Virus record (IMG/VR): IMGVR_UViG_3300020202_000099
Location: 1 to 48,423 of that record
Strand: one strand, 5' to 3'
Length of the DNA: 48,423 bases
DNA from: a virus
The translations under genes and the position numbers were made by a program. Every line of letters begins with the position of its first letter. The first letter of the stretch is position 1. Shown here piece after piece: positions 39,688 through 46,757 of the stretch. Under the pieces are notes generated by a model that did no database searches, was not told the DNA's origin, and worked only from the letters and a program-made list of their open reading frames with translations.

Positions 39688-41306
39688 CGCAGGATGAACC
39701 CCTTCACGTCGAGCACACCGGGCTGCTTCTTTCGGTCGTATCGCTTCGCCATCGCCTCTTGGTGTTGACGCGACAACGGATCGAGCCGCGCGAACGTCGC
39801 TGCCTGCGGCTTCGGTCGCGGCAGCTCGGGCCGCGCCTGCCAGAACAGACCGACCTCGTCGTAAGCGTGGTCCTCGGCATCGGTGTCTACGTCTTCCTTG
39901 TCGTCCGGGTCGAATGGGAGCTGAGGAAGGGTCCGGAGGAGGTTGGGACACGCGGACGTAATCTGCCACCAGGGAAAGCCGTCCGGCGCAGTAGATAGCG
40001 CAGCCTTGACTCGCTGCACTCGTGCGTGACGATCAGTGCTCCCAGGCTTGAGAAGAACACCGCACGGCCGCGCGAAGTGCTCCTCGTAGACCTCTGCGAT
40101 GGACTTTCCAAGTCCCTGCTCCTTACGCGAGCCCCACATCGACTGGTCCATCACGCCCCACTGGATGTCCCACTTTGGTCGGCCGCGCTGTTTCAACTGC
40201 TCCTGCACACGCTCGACGTAGCTGCACAGGAGCTGTGCCTGTTGCACATCGCGCTTGCCGGTCATGTAGAACTCTTTGAACGTCACCACGCGGCCTCCGG
40301 CGAGCACGGCGTGGAAATGGACCGCCCACGGCGCCGCGTAGCCGTAGTCGACGCTGAGGTGAATCGTCGCGCCGTCTGGCGGAAACCACGCGTCGTCCGG
40401 GATGCGGTGCCACGGGATGACCGTGCCTGGTTCGAGGCCAGCCGCGCGCAGCTCCAGGTCGGAGTCGAGGACGCGCTTCTCCGCGCGAAACTCGTCAAAG
40501 ACCTGCCCCTTCCAGACATCCCAATCGCCCTCGGAGAGCATGCGCCGCTCGTCCTCGGGTAGCGCCTGGAGCCGGTGCCAGTAGTCCGGGTCCGACTCCA
40601 TCAGCGCCGTGTTGTCCTGCACCTTCGCCGGCACGAAACAGCGCGTCATCATGCGCTGCGTCGGTCGGTCGGGCGGCGGCGCCGGAGTCCAGACCTGATA
40701 CGGATGAACCGGGATACCGCCTGTGTCGACCGCGTCGGGGTCGATGAACCGTGCCTTTACCCACGCGTGCCCGACGTGCCCAGGATTTGATGCCAGCCGG
40801 ATGCGAGGCTTGACGCCTCGGAAACGTGAACGAACACGAGAGGTGAGGTATTTGTATTGGAACTCGGTGAAGTGCGTGGCCTCGTCGAGGCCGAGCATGA
40901 CCCACTGCGCCGACTGATAACGATAAACGTCGGATTCGCGGGCACAATAACGGAACCAGAGAATGCTCCCGTTCCTGAACTTCCACCGCTTCCGCCCCGC
41001 CTCATACTTCGCCAGCTCCTTCGGGATCAGCGCCTGCGAACGCAGGATCAGCGAGGCTTCCAGCTCCTCGTAGGTGCGCCGGAATAGCGCGACCTCGACG
41101 CCCGCGTGTTCGAGGCAGACCGTCGCCGCCTCGATAATCAGCCATTCGCTTTTGCCGCCGCCGGCAGCGCCGCCGTAAAGCAGCTCGTCGGCATCGCAGG
41201 CGTGCGCCAGGCGCTGCTTCGGGTTCGGCGCACACGGCTCGTTCGACTTCGCATCGCGGTAGCCGAAGTAGACCGTTCGGTTGTCGCCCGCCCCGTGCCG
41301 TGACAC
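39684..41306 (-). CDS. terL: Terminase large subunit (packaging ATPase/nuclease)
   Basis: 540 residues from GTG 41306. Walker A is LYGGAAGGGKSEW (about 44-56), Walker B with catalytic Glu is VMLGLDEATH (about 135-144), and a coupling motif S-N-P-G follows at LASNPGHVGH. The nuclease domain starts with LSVDYGYAAPW and has further acidic residues at VMDQSMWG and DAEDHAYDEV. It translocates DNA into the prohead and cuts it, working with the portal encoded next in the operon. The small subunit lies about 4 kb upstream, not adjacent. Confidence 0.9.
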   Translation of the reverse strand: MSRHGAGDNRTVYFGYRDAKSNEPCAPNPKQRLAHACDADELLYGGAAGGGKSEWLIIEAATVCLEHAGVEVALFRRTYEELEASLILRSQALIPKELAKYEAGRKRWKFRNGSILWFRYCARESDVYRYQSAQWVMLGLDEATHFTEFQYKYLTSRVRSRFRGVKPRIRLASNPGHVGHAWVKARFIDPDAVDTGGIPVHPYQVWTPAPPPDRPTQRMMTRCFVPAKVQDNTALMESDPDYWHRLQALPEDERRMLSEGDWDVWKGQVFDEFRAEKRVLDSDLELRAAGLEPGTVIPWHRIPDDAWFPPDGATIHLSVDYGYAAPWAVHFHAVLAGGRVVTFKEFYMTGKRDVQQAQLLCSYVERVQEQLKQRGRPKWDIQWGVMDQSMWGSRKEQGLGKSIAEVYEEHFARPCGVLLKPGSTDRHARVQRVKAALSTAPDGFPWWQITSACPNLLRTLPQLPFDPDDKEDVDTDAEDHAYDEVGLFWQARPELPRPKPQAATFARLDPLSRQHQEAMAKRYDRKKQPGVLDVKGFILR

Positions 41307-41498
41307 TCATCGCGAACCGCCCGCGCCGCGGGGAGATGCTTGGGTGCCAAAATCGCCAAAACGACGAGCCGGTCGCCCCACCACGCCGGCCCAATGCAGA
41401 ACTCCAGCCCCATCATGCCGCCGCACTTCTGCATGCCTCGGGAGGTAAACCCCGCGTGCGGAGCCGTTGAGGCTGGCGTTTTCGCTGACAGCCCGACG

Positions 41499-41696
41499 CT
41501 ACGTCGCCGCAGGCCCCTCGGCGGAGGGGGTCATTCCGTCTCGCTGTAGGTAAATGAACCGCAGCCCCTGGTCGATGCAGTGCAGGTCGAACCAGATGAC
41601 GCTGTCACCTACGCGGTATTGCACGCTGAGGCCTGGCCGCGTCACCTTGACCGCCGCCCGCGCGCCGCTTCTCGTGACCAGCACGACCATCGGCAC
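41499..41696 (-). CDS. Small beta-rich protein
   Basis: 65 residues from GTG 41696 or ATG 41690. Mostly strands (MVVLVTRSGARAAVKVTR; SVIWFDLHCIDQGLRFIYL). No family recognised. The 192-base stretch between this gene and the terminase start contains only doubtful open frames. Confidence 0.5.
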   Translation of the reverse strand: MPMVVLVTRSGARAAVKVTRPGLSVQYRVGDSVIWFDLHCIDQGLRFIYLQRDGMTPSAEGPAAT

Positions 41697-41713
41697 ATCA
41701 GGCCTCCCCTTGG

Positions 41714-42016
41714 CTACTGCTGGCTGGCGCAGACTTCCCAATGACAGTCCTCGCGGTCCAGATACAGCAGCGGCTCGCCGCGCTCGGTCTGGCCCGTCTT
41801 CAAGGCAACCGGCTCATGCCCGGTGAACAACATGAACCGCTCGCGATTCACCGTCCGATACCACGACACCGGTTCGCCGCAGTGCTTGCACGTGGTCTTC
41901 CGCACGCCGTTCGCGTAGACCTTGACCAACTTCTTGTCCGGGTAATCCCTCACGCATTGGCTCGACCCGCGGCATCGAGGGCGAAGCAGATTGAGAGCGG
42001 GCGCCGATACCTCCAT
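41714..42016 (-). CDS. Small zinc-finger-like protein
   Basis: 100 residues. Cysteines at RPRCRG/SSQC near residue 15, then CKHC with a following aromatic strand (EPVSWYRTVNRERFMLF), and a late pair in DCHWEVC. The CxxC near residue 43 with a late cysteine pair suggests a zinc-binding fold. Function unknown. Confidence 0.55.
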   Translation of the reverse strand: MEVSAPALNLLRPRCRGSSQCVRDYPDKKLVKVYANGVRKTTCKHCGEPVSWYRTVNRERFMLFTGHEPVALKTGQTERGEPLLYLDREDCHWEVCASQQ

Positions 42017-42045
42017 CAGCGCCCGCTTGTCAGGAGAATGGCGCC

Positions 42046-42330
42046 CTAGGCGCCGACCTGGGCCGGCTCTGGCAGCTCGGCATCGGCCATCGAGCCGACC
42101 GCGGAGCCCACTGACGGACCACCAGGATTGAAACGCTTGTCTGTCATGGCCTGTTCGTAGGCTCGCTGGTTTCGCTCACGGCGCGCGTCTCCCTGCGCCG
42201 TCACTTCGCCGCGGCTGACGAACTCCAGCACGGAGAGCCGCTGTGCCTCGTTCAGCGGCTCCAGGAGGCGGCGCATCCGCGCGATGGCGAGAAGTTCGGG
42301 GTCCTGCTTACGGTTCTGCTTGTCGGTCAC
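42046..42330 (-). CDS. Small helical protein of unknown function
   Basis: 94 residues from GTG 42330. A charged helix start (DPELLAIARMRRLLEPLNE), then AQRLSVLEFVSRGEV, and a disordered, Gly/Pro-rich end. The pattern 'L-P-L-N-E-Q-R-R-V-hydrophobic-x-F-V' resembles short regulatory phage proteins, but no family is certain. Confidence 0.55.
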   Translation of the reverse strand: MTDKQNRKQDPELLAIARMRRLLEPLNEAQRLSVLEFVSRGEVTAQGDARRERNQRAYEQAMTDKRFNPGGPSVGSAVGSMADAELPEPAQVGA

Positions 42331-42656
42331 TGTGCTGTGCTTTCTGCGGCGCTCGCCGCGGTTGGCGCGTCGATGGACAATCCCTCGGGCGCATCAATGA
42401 ACATGTGGGGCGCCACGCCGGCCGGCACGATGGCCGCGTAGCAAATCTGGCCGGCGTCGTCCTTTGCGCGGAGCAGGAAATCTCCCGGCGCGCCGGTCAG
42501 CCGGCCGTTGAGCGTGTCGATAACGATGGGCGCGCCGATGCGCTGCACGTCCAGGGGCCGCTTGAGCACGACCTGCGCCCACCGCTCCTCGCGGCCGAAC
42601 AATGCGCGCCAACCGGTCATCGCCATCAACTTCTTCACGCGCGCCATGCGGCCCAT
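42327..42656 (-). CDS. Small beta-rich protein of unknown function
   Basis: 109 residues from ATG 42656 (second Met at 42647 is also possible), overlapping the upstream stop. Basic start (GRMARVKKLMAMTGW), then strands (AQVVLKRPLDVQRIGAPIVI; FLLRAKDDAGQICYAAIVP). No family recognised. Confidence 0.55.
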   Translation of the reverse strand: MGRMARVKKLMAMTGWRALFGREERWAQVVLKRPLDVQRIGAPIVIDTLNGRLTGAPGDFLLRAKDDAGQICYAAIVPAGVAPHMFIDAPEGLSIDAPTAASAAESTAQ

Positions 42657-42946
42657 CAGAACAACCTCCCGGCCATCCGCGCGAACGCGGCCGTCACGGC
42701 ATCCGACGCAGCCGACATCGACGACTCTGCCTCGCCGGTCGCCAGCCGATACCACGACAACCCGGTGCGCGGGTTGCGGTCGTAGTTCTCGACGCCGTAG
42801 CCGGCCGCGCGCAGGTCGGAAATACGGCCGGTGTATTTCAGGCTGATGCCAGCCAGCTCCTTATTCGTCGCCGGTCCCTGCTGAAGCCGCGCGAGAATCG
42901 CCTGGCATTGCTTGGTCAGCCGCGCGCGTTCCACCTGCTCCATCAC
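42656..42946 (-). CDS. Winged-helix DNA-binding-like protein
   Basis: 96 residues. AILARLQQGPATNKELAGI and then YTGRISDLRAAGYGV form the typical helix-turn-helix plus recognition helix and wing (WYRLA) of small phage winged-helix proteins. Likely a DNA-binding regulator or a replication accessory. It is coupled to both neighbours by overlaps. Confidence 0.68.
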   Translation of the reverse strand: MMEQVERARLTKQCQAILARLQQGPATNKELAGISLKYTGRISDLRAAGYGVENYDRNPRTGLSWYRLATGEAESSMSAASDAVTAAFARMAGRLF

Positions 42947-43161
42947 GCCTCCCGCTGCATGTCGCGAACTAGCCGGCGCATTTCGACCCGCAGCGCATAC
43001 GCGAAGCCGTTCCAGCGGCGAAGAATCTTTGCTCGTCGCTTGATCGGGACGCCCGCACGTCGCATCCGCTCGGCGTAGTGCAGCGCCTCAGCGATCCTGA
43101 TAATCTCCGGCAACCAGAACCGACGCTCTGCTGTCGAGACGCGCGCATGTAGCGCCCTCAC
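42943..43161 (-). CDS. Small basic helical protein
   Basis: 72 residues from GTG 43161 overlapping the upstream TGA. Arg-rich helices (RAGVPIKRRAKILRRW; RVEMRRLVRDMQ). No family recognised; nucleic-acid binding would fit its charge but is a guess. Confidence 0.5.
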   Translation of the reverse strand: MRALHARVSTAERRFWLPEIIRIAEALHYAERMRRAGVPIKRRAKILRRWNGFAYALRVEMRRLVRDMQREA

Positions 43162-43379
43162 TGCTCCCCGTGGTCCTTGACGCGCGCCACGCCGGCCGCT
43201 TCGAGGCCCTTCGACGACAGGCGCATCTCCAGCTCCTGAACCTGGTCAACGACGAACGCCGCATTCGGCGCCGGCAGCTCGCCGGCGAGACACTGGCGCA
43301 GGTAGACACTCAACGCCAGCTCACCGCGGCACACGCGCCGCTCAGCAAACGCCGCCGCGGCTTCCCGGAACTGGTCCAT
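43158..43379 (-). CDS. Small helical protein of unknown function
   Basis: 73 residues from ATG 43379. Helical (DQFREAAAAFAERRVCRGEL; AFVVDQVQELEMRLSS). A longer frame upstream overlaps the cysteine-rich gene in full, so the shorter start is preferred. Confidence 0.5.
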   Translation of the reverse strand: MDQFREAAAAFAERRVCRGELALSVYLRQCLAGELPAPNAAFVVDQVQELEMRLSSKGLEAAGVARVKDHGEQ

Positions 43380-43548
43380 CGCACCCTCCGCGGCAGTCGG
43401 CGCTTCCACAGGCCGGGCAGGCGTCATCGGCGTGGCAGACGCAGTCATCGACGGGTTCGTGGCAACGTGAGCAGTAGTCCTCATCTCGAAACCCTTGGCT
43501 GTAGAGACACGCCGCACAGCCGCCGCAGAGGCAGCTCACTCCTTCCAC
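43342..43548 (-). CDS. Cysteine-rich micro-protein (multiple zinc knuckles)
   Basis: Start is GTG 43548 or more likely GTG 43539, which overlaps the stop of the membrane gene upstream. From 43539 it has 65 residues with 13 Cys, in CLCGGCAAC, YCSRCHEPVDDCVC and CPACGSADC clusters. Such regular CxxC spacing is unlikely by chance and implies at least two zinc sites. It overlaps the next gene by 38 bases. Function unknown. Confidence 0.6.
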   Translation of the reverse strand: MEGVSCLCGGCAACLYSQGFRDEDYCSRCHEPVDDCVCHADDACPACGSADCRGGCDGPVPGSRGGVC

Positions 43549-43719
43549 GTTGCCGCCATGGCCGACACGACACCGGTCACGGTAAACAGTGCGGCCCGGT
43601 CAAACCACCCGAACGTCGGCAGCGAGTAATCCGCCAGGTCGAGCCAGAGGCACCGTCGCGCCAGCGACTAGCCATCCGATCGCGACGAGCGGTCTCACCA
43701 GCCGCCATGCGAGACGCAT
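43536..43719 (-). pseudogene. Small membrane protein interrupted by a +1 frameshift
   Basis: ATG 43719 overlaps the upstream stop. The first frame gives MRLAWRLVRPLVAIGWLVAG, a basic start and one transmembrane helix, then loses sense and stops at 43600. Skipping one base near GCGACGGTGCC (about 43650) leads into a frame with LDLADYSLPTFGWFDRAALF, a second transmembrane helix and KE at the stop (43536), which overlaps the GTG of the next gene. The restored protein has about 60 residues and two membrane segments, like a small holin-type protein. Confidence 0.55.
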
Positions 43720-43982
43720 CACTGCACCAGCGTGGGAGCCGCCGCGACGAGCGCGGGCGCGTGCGGCACGTAGCGACGCGTGACCTTGGCCAGGAAGCAC
43801 TCGTCAGCCCCCCACTTGACCATGGTCTCCAGCACGTGGCTGAACTTCTCGACCTGCGGCTCCTCGCCGTGCGGAACCTCGAACATCACGTGACCGGCCG
43901 CGACAGAGCCGAGTATCCAGAGGTCCATGACGCGGCCGTCCGGATTGGTCACGGACTCGATGGTCTGCTCCTCGATCTCCAT
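43719..43982 (-). CDS. Small protein of unknown function
   Basis: 87 residues, strand-rich centre (GRVMDLWILGSVAAGHVMFEV) and a helix (VEKFSHVLETMVKWGADECF). The 'D-hydrophobic-W-hydrophobic' strand and final Ala-rich tail are distinctive, but no family is recognised. Overlaps both neighbours by a base. Confidence 0.6.
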   Translation of the reverse strand: MEIEEQTIESVTNPDGRVMDLWILGSVAAGHVMFEVPHGEEPQVEKFSHVLETMVKWGADECFLAKVTRRYVPHAPALVAAAPTLVQ

Positions 43983-44221
43983 TACTCGACGGCCCCTTCC
44001 GGCGACTGCCAGGCCGGGCTATCGGAGACCCGCGGCGCACGCCGCCGCGGCTTCCCGCCGCGCGCCAGGCCGCCCTTGCGCCCCGCAACGCGCGCAGACT
44101 CGCTGTCCCACTTGTGCGCCGTCCCGAGTTCGTGCGCGCGCTTGCCGCCCTTGCTGGCCACCTCGCGCTGCTTGGCCTTGTCATAATTGGGCGACCCGAA
44201 TCCACGCTTCTGCTTTTCCAC
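43982..44221 (-). CDS. KGG-motif (YciG-like stress protein) family protein
   Basis: 79 residues from GTG 44221. It has two KGG repeats, REVASKGGKRAHELGTAH and ARVAGRKGGLARGG, matching the KGG repeat of bacterial stress-induced proteins such as YciG and GsiB-type proteins. These short basic repeats are found in proteins linked to stress and motility; their biochemistry is not settled. A basic C-terminus (KPRRRAPR) is present. In a phage it may modify host physiology or bind nucleic acid. Confidence 0.75.
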   Translation of the reverse strand: MEKQKRGFGSPNYDKAKQREVASKGGKRAHELGTAHKWDSESARVAGRKGGLARGGKPRRRAPRVSDSPAWQSPEGAVE

Positions 44222-44433
44222 TACTCGCTCCTTGGAAATCGCCGCCACGGATGCCCCTCGCGCGTGCGGCTCACACGCGCACCGAGCATGCGCGCGGGCT
44301 GATACGGATACCGCTCGCGCAGCTCGCGGACGATGTCTTGCCCAACGCAGCCAGGCAGCTCGTAGGCCGACGTGGTCGGCCGACTGCTCTCGTGCATGTC
44401 GAGGTCGTTGCCGAGCCTGGCGCCCTTGCGCAT
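44221..44433 (-). CDS. Small protein of unknown function
   Basis: 70 residues from ATG 44433. The chain includes GCVGQDIVRELRERYPYQPA, a short helix, then a basic C-terminus (GHPWRRFPRSE). No family recognised. It is packed between two operon genes with stop-start overlap. Confidence 0.5.
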   Translation of the reverse strand: MRKGARLGNDLDMHESSRPTTSAYELPGCVGQDIVRELRERYPYQPARMLGARVSRTREGHPWRRFPRSE

Positions 44434-44723
44434 CAGTTCCGGATGAACAGCGTCCACGCGCCGTCGCTTTTCCGCTCCCTGAGCCACGAGTAGTTGAATG
44501 GCGGACGCGCCTTCGCGTCGCCAAGTTCGACGCGCCGGAGCAACAGCCGGGCGTCGCTGCCCACCGCGTCTACCAAGGCCGACCACGGCGTCTCGTCGAA
44601 GTGACCCAGGTCGGCAGTGCTCACTTCCACAACATCGATGAACACCGGAGGCGGCGGCGGCTCCTTGAGCTTCTTCGCGCGCGACTTGGTCTTCGCCGGC
44701 TGCTCCATCGCGTATTTGCTCAT
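44433..44723 (-). CDS. Small Lys/Pro-rich start, beta-rich protein
   Basis: 96 residues. Basic, Pro-rich N-terminus (KTKSRAKKLKEPPPPP), then strands (VFIDVVEV; ARLLLRRVELGDA) and WLRERKSDGAWTLFIR. No family recognised. The start overlaps the stop of a 37-residue membrane protein. Confidence 0.55.
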   Translation of the reverse strand: MSKYAMEQPAKTKSRAKKLKEPPPPPVFIDVVEVSTADLGHFDETPWSALVDAVGSDARLLLRRVELGDAKARPPFNYSWLRERKSDGAWTLFIRN

Positions 44724-44833
44724 CGCTTGTTACGTTCCTTGACGAACACGCCGTAGATGAGCAGCAGGAACGCCACACCGACCGCCGTGCCCAACACCGC
44801 CTCGCCTACTGCCGTGATTTGCTCAGGTGTCAC
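44720..44833 (-). CDS. Single-pass membrane micro-protein
   Basis: 37 residues from GTG 44833. One transmembrane helix (EAVLGTAVGVAFLLLIYGVF) is followed by a basic tail (VKERNKR). The stop overlaps the next ATG (ATGA), which supports translation. It could be a holin-like or regulatory membrane peptide; function unknown. Confidence 0.5.
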   Translation of the reverse strand: MTPEQITAVGEAVLGTAVGVAFLLLIYGVFVKERNKR

Positions 44834-44837
44834 GCGC

Positions 44838-45146
44838 CTACCACTTCCAAACCGGGTTCAAAAATTTTTCCAGAACAGGCAGCGACACCTTGCAGAGGCC
44901 TGTGCTGACGCCTACGCAGTCCAAAACCTGGTAGTGCCGCGGACCTCGGTAAGGTTGGTTTCGGGAGGGACCCGCGCTCCCCGCCGGGCACCCCCCTCCC
45001 CCTGCCGATGCCTGCTCAACGCGTGCCCCGGTCGATGCCGACGCGACTTGCTCTTTCAGGCGCAACGAGCAGGTCGCGCGAAAACCCACGCCGAATGACA
45101 CATCGCCACCGTGTGGAGCCGAAGCTGTAGCCATCTCAGTGCTCAT
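44838..45146 (-). CDS. Protein of unknown function downstream of the small terminase
   Basis: 102 residues from ATG 45146, overlapping the end of the small terminase gene by 11 bases. Gly/Ser/Ala-rich middle, with a more ordered end (HYQVLDCVGVSTGLCKVSLP, then VLEKFLNPVWKW). No family recognised. Confidence 0.45.
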   Translation of the reverse strand: MSTEMATASAPHGGDVSFGVGFRATCSLRLKEQVASASTGARVEQASAGGGGCPAGSAGPSRNQPYRGPRHYQVLDCVGVSTGLCKVSLPVLEKFLNPVWKW

Positions 45147-45681
45147 GCTCGCTCCGCGCAGGAGGAAGCCCAGGCCTCGGCGCGTCGATTGGTCTCTCCA
45201 CTGCGTCACCAGGGCGCGGGATGCCGACGACGACCTGCACACCCACGCTCGTAGAGCCCTGCTGGTCGCCCTTGATGGCCCCGCGGATCTGCGCCAGGAG
45301 CTTCATGTGCTCGGCCGAGCCCTGGATTGCGAGATGTCCGAGTTTGACCAGGGCAGGATTCCAGAGATGTTCCGTGTAGCGGTGCATCTCCTCGTTCCAC
45401 CACGCCATGAACGCGGGCTGCTTCAGCCAATACGTGACGGTGCTCCTGGGCACGTTCATGGCCTTGCAGATACCCTGGACGGTCTTGGGCATGCTCGGGT
45501 CCAGCCACGCCTCCAGGTAGAGGCGCTGGCGCTTGGAGGGCCTAAATGGGGTCGGAGCTGCGCTCGTGGCGAGAGCTGCTGGCTGCGTGACAGCGAGGGC
45601 GTCCATAGGCTCGTCCTTATCCAGCGATGCGGAGCTGCTGCTGTTCGCGGGCGCGGGCTTGGGCGTAGATGCCTCGCTCAT
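45136..45681 (-). CDS. terS: Probable terminase small subunit
   Basis: 181 residues from ATG 45681. After a Ser/Pro-rich N-terminus comes a helix-turn-helix of the terminase-small type: PSKRQRLYLEAWLDP, then ICKAMNVPRSTVTYWLKQPA, then WWNEEMHRYTEHLWNPAL and a C-terminal helical part. This is the layout of small terminase proteins that recognise the packaging site. The large subunit is about 4 kb downstream in the same operon. Confidence 0.72.
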   Translation of the reverse strand: MSEASTPKPAPANSSSSASLDKDEPMDALAVTQPAALATSAAPTPFRPSKRQRLYLEAWLDPSMPKTVQGICKAMNVPRSTVTYWLKQPAFMAWWNEEMHRYTEHLWNPALVKLGHLAIQGSAEHMKLLAQIRGAIKGDQQGSTSVGVQVVVGIPRPGDAVERPIDAPRPGLPPARSEHEH

Positions 45682-46171
45682 CGCTGATGCCCTTGATGCG
45701 GCTGCCATAGCGCGCAATCTCTGATTCAAACCGCTCGATGTCGTGGTTGCGCAGACGCAGCATCGGCCGGCCGTCGCGGTGGAACTTGGGGGCGCCGTAA
45801 TCGTCGTGCTGCTGCTCGATGTGGCACAGCAGGTGGTAGACCAAGTGCTCCTGCTCGGTGGCGTCGTCGGGCCAGAGCGCCACGTCGAACGCGAACAGGA
45901 AGTCCGCCTCCTCGCCACCGAGCAGCGGCTTGAGGAACTGCGCGACCAGCCAGTCCATCAGCGTGCGCTTCGCACTGCTCCGGGCCTCACTGAACGGCAC
46001 CATCACGACGCCAGGAACGGCCTGCCCTCGGTCCACCAGCGCGCGCTGTGACGCGATGCACGAGATGCGGGCGCTGTGTAGGTGCGCGAACTCTCCAGCC
46101 TCGGCAATCAGCTTCGCGCAGAGACGCTGCCGGCCTTCATCGAGCGCGAACGTGTCACTGAAGTGCCGCAT
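45617..46171 (-). CDS. Putative phage metallopeptidase family protein, active-site Glu replaced
   Basis: 184 residues, first gene of the leftward operon. The order of motifs matches the 'putative phage metallopeptidase' family: FLFAFDVALWPD, then LVYHLLCHIEQ, where the family has H-E-L-C-H, and RLRNHDIERFESEIARYG. Here the catalytic Glu of H-E-x-x-H is Leu (H-L-L-C-H), while both His are kept. The enzyme may be inactive or have another function. It overlaps the small terminase gene by 65 bases. Confidence 0.72.
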   Translation of the reverse strand: MRHFSDTFALDEGRQRLCAKLIAEAGEFAHLHSARISCIASQRALVDRGQAVPGVVMVPFSEARSSAKRTLMDWLVAQFLKPLLGGEEADFLFAFDVALWPDDATEQEHLVYHLLCHIEQQHDDYGAPKFHRDGRPMLRLRNHDIERFESEIARYGSRIKGISDERGIYAQARAREQQQLRIAG

Positions 46172-46308
46172 CTGATGAGGCGCAGTATGCGGGTCGCAGA
46201 TCGGCCTGTCTAGAAGGGCAGGACGGGATTTCTTGGGGCAATTCGGGGCACGGGTTGACCAAATAAGTATTTAGTTAGTAGGATGCGTGCCACTGAGGAG
46301 TGTGCAGA
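46172..46308. promoter_or_regulatory. Divergent promoter region between the two operons
   Basis: 137 bases with no gene. On the plus strand TTGACC (46255-46260), 18 bases, TAGGAT (46279-46284), then GAGGAG before ATG 46309. The spacer holds AAATA-AG-TATTT (46261-46272), a perfect dyad in an unusually AT-rich patch, a likely operator between the boxes. TCTAGA lies at 46209-46214. No convincing minus-strand promoter was read, although the metallopeptidase gene starts at 46171. Confidence 0.6.
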
Positions 46309-46548
46309 ATGACTAAAGAAACTGCCCGTTACGCAGAGCGCGCGCGCGAGCTGCTGCTCAGCGCGCTCGACACGGCCGCGTTCATCGAACTGAACACGTA
46401 TCTCGACTCCAGGCAGGCGCTCAACTGCCCGTCCTGCGGTGGCGCGGTCAGTGGATTCGAGCACGACAGGCTGAGGCATGCGCGCACCTGCGAGCCGCTG
46501 CGCGTGGACGTGTTCATCAAGCAGAGCCGAGAGGAGGCTGACCAGTGA
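46309..46548 (+). CDS. Small protein with a zinc-ribbon-like end, first gene of the rightward operon
   Basis: 79 residues from ATG 46309, with GAGGAG upstream. Helical first half (ARYAERARELLLSALDTAAF), then CPSCGGAV and a later Cys (RTCEPL), a possible half zinc ribbon. It is the first gene after the plus-strand promoter. No family recognised. Confidence 0.6.
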   Translation: MTKETARYAERARELLLSALDTAAFIELNTYLDSRQALNCPSCGGAVSGFEHDRLRHARTCEPLRVDVFIKQSREEADQ

Positions 46549-46757
46549 ACAACAAGCCCACCATCACGCTCTACATCGAGGACGGCGGCTGGATGTCCGA
46601 CTCGTCGCAGGCGCGCAACGCGGCGGAGGTCATGGCGCTGTTCGGCACGCACGTCCTCCCGACGCCGTTCCTGGCAAACACACGGGCCTCTCTCGTCAAG
46701 GACACCATCGAGCGGCTGAATCCTGGCCACGAAGTCGTCATCAGGAGGGCGCGATGA
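46545..46757 (+). CDS. Small protein of unknown function
   Basis: 70 residues from GTG 46545 overlapping the previous TGA. Strand start (TITLYIEDGGWMSDSS), then helix (ARNAAEVMALFGTHVLPTPF) and the pattern V-K-D-T-I-E-R-L-N-P-G-H that is common in short phage proteins. No known family. Confidence 0.55.
   Translation: MNNKPTITLYIEDGGWMSDSSQARNAAEVMALFGTHVLPTPFLANTRASLVKDTIERLNPGHEVVIRRAR

Noticed and set aside
41138-41434. Open frame upstream of and overlapping the large terminase start (98 residues)
   Set aside because: The first 40 residues look protein-like, but the rest is Arg/Ser-rich and antiphase to the conserved terminase start. There is no clear ribosome site, so no gene was called in 41307-41498.
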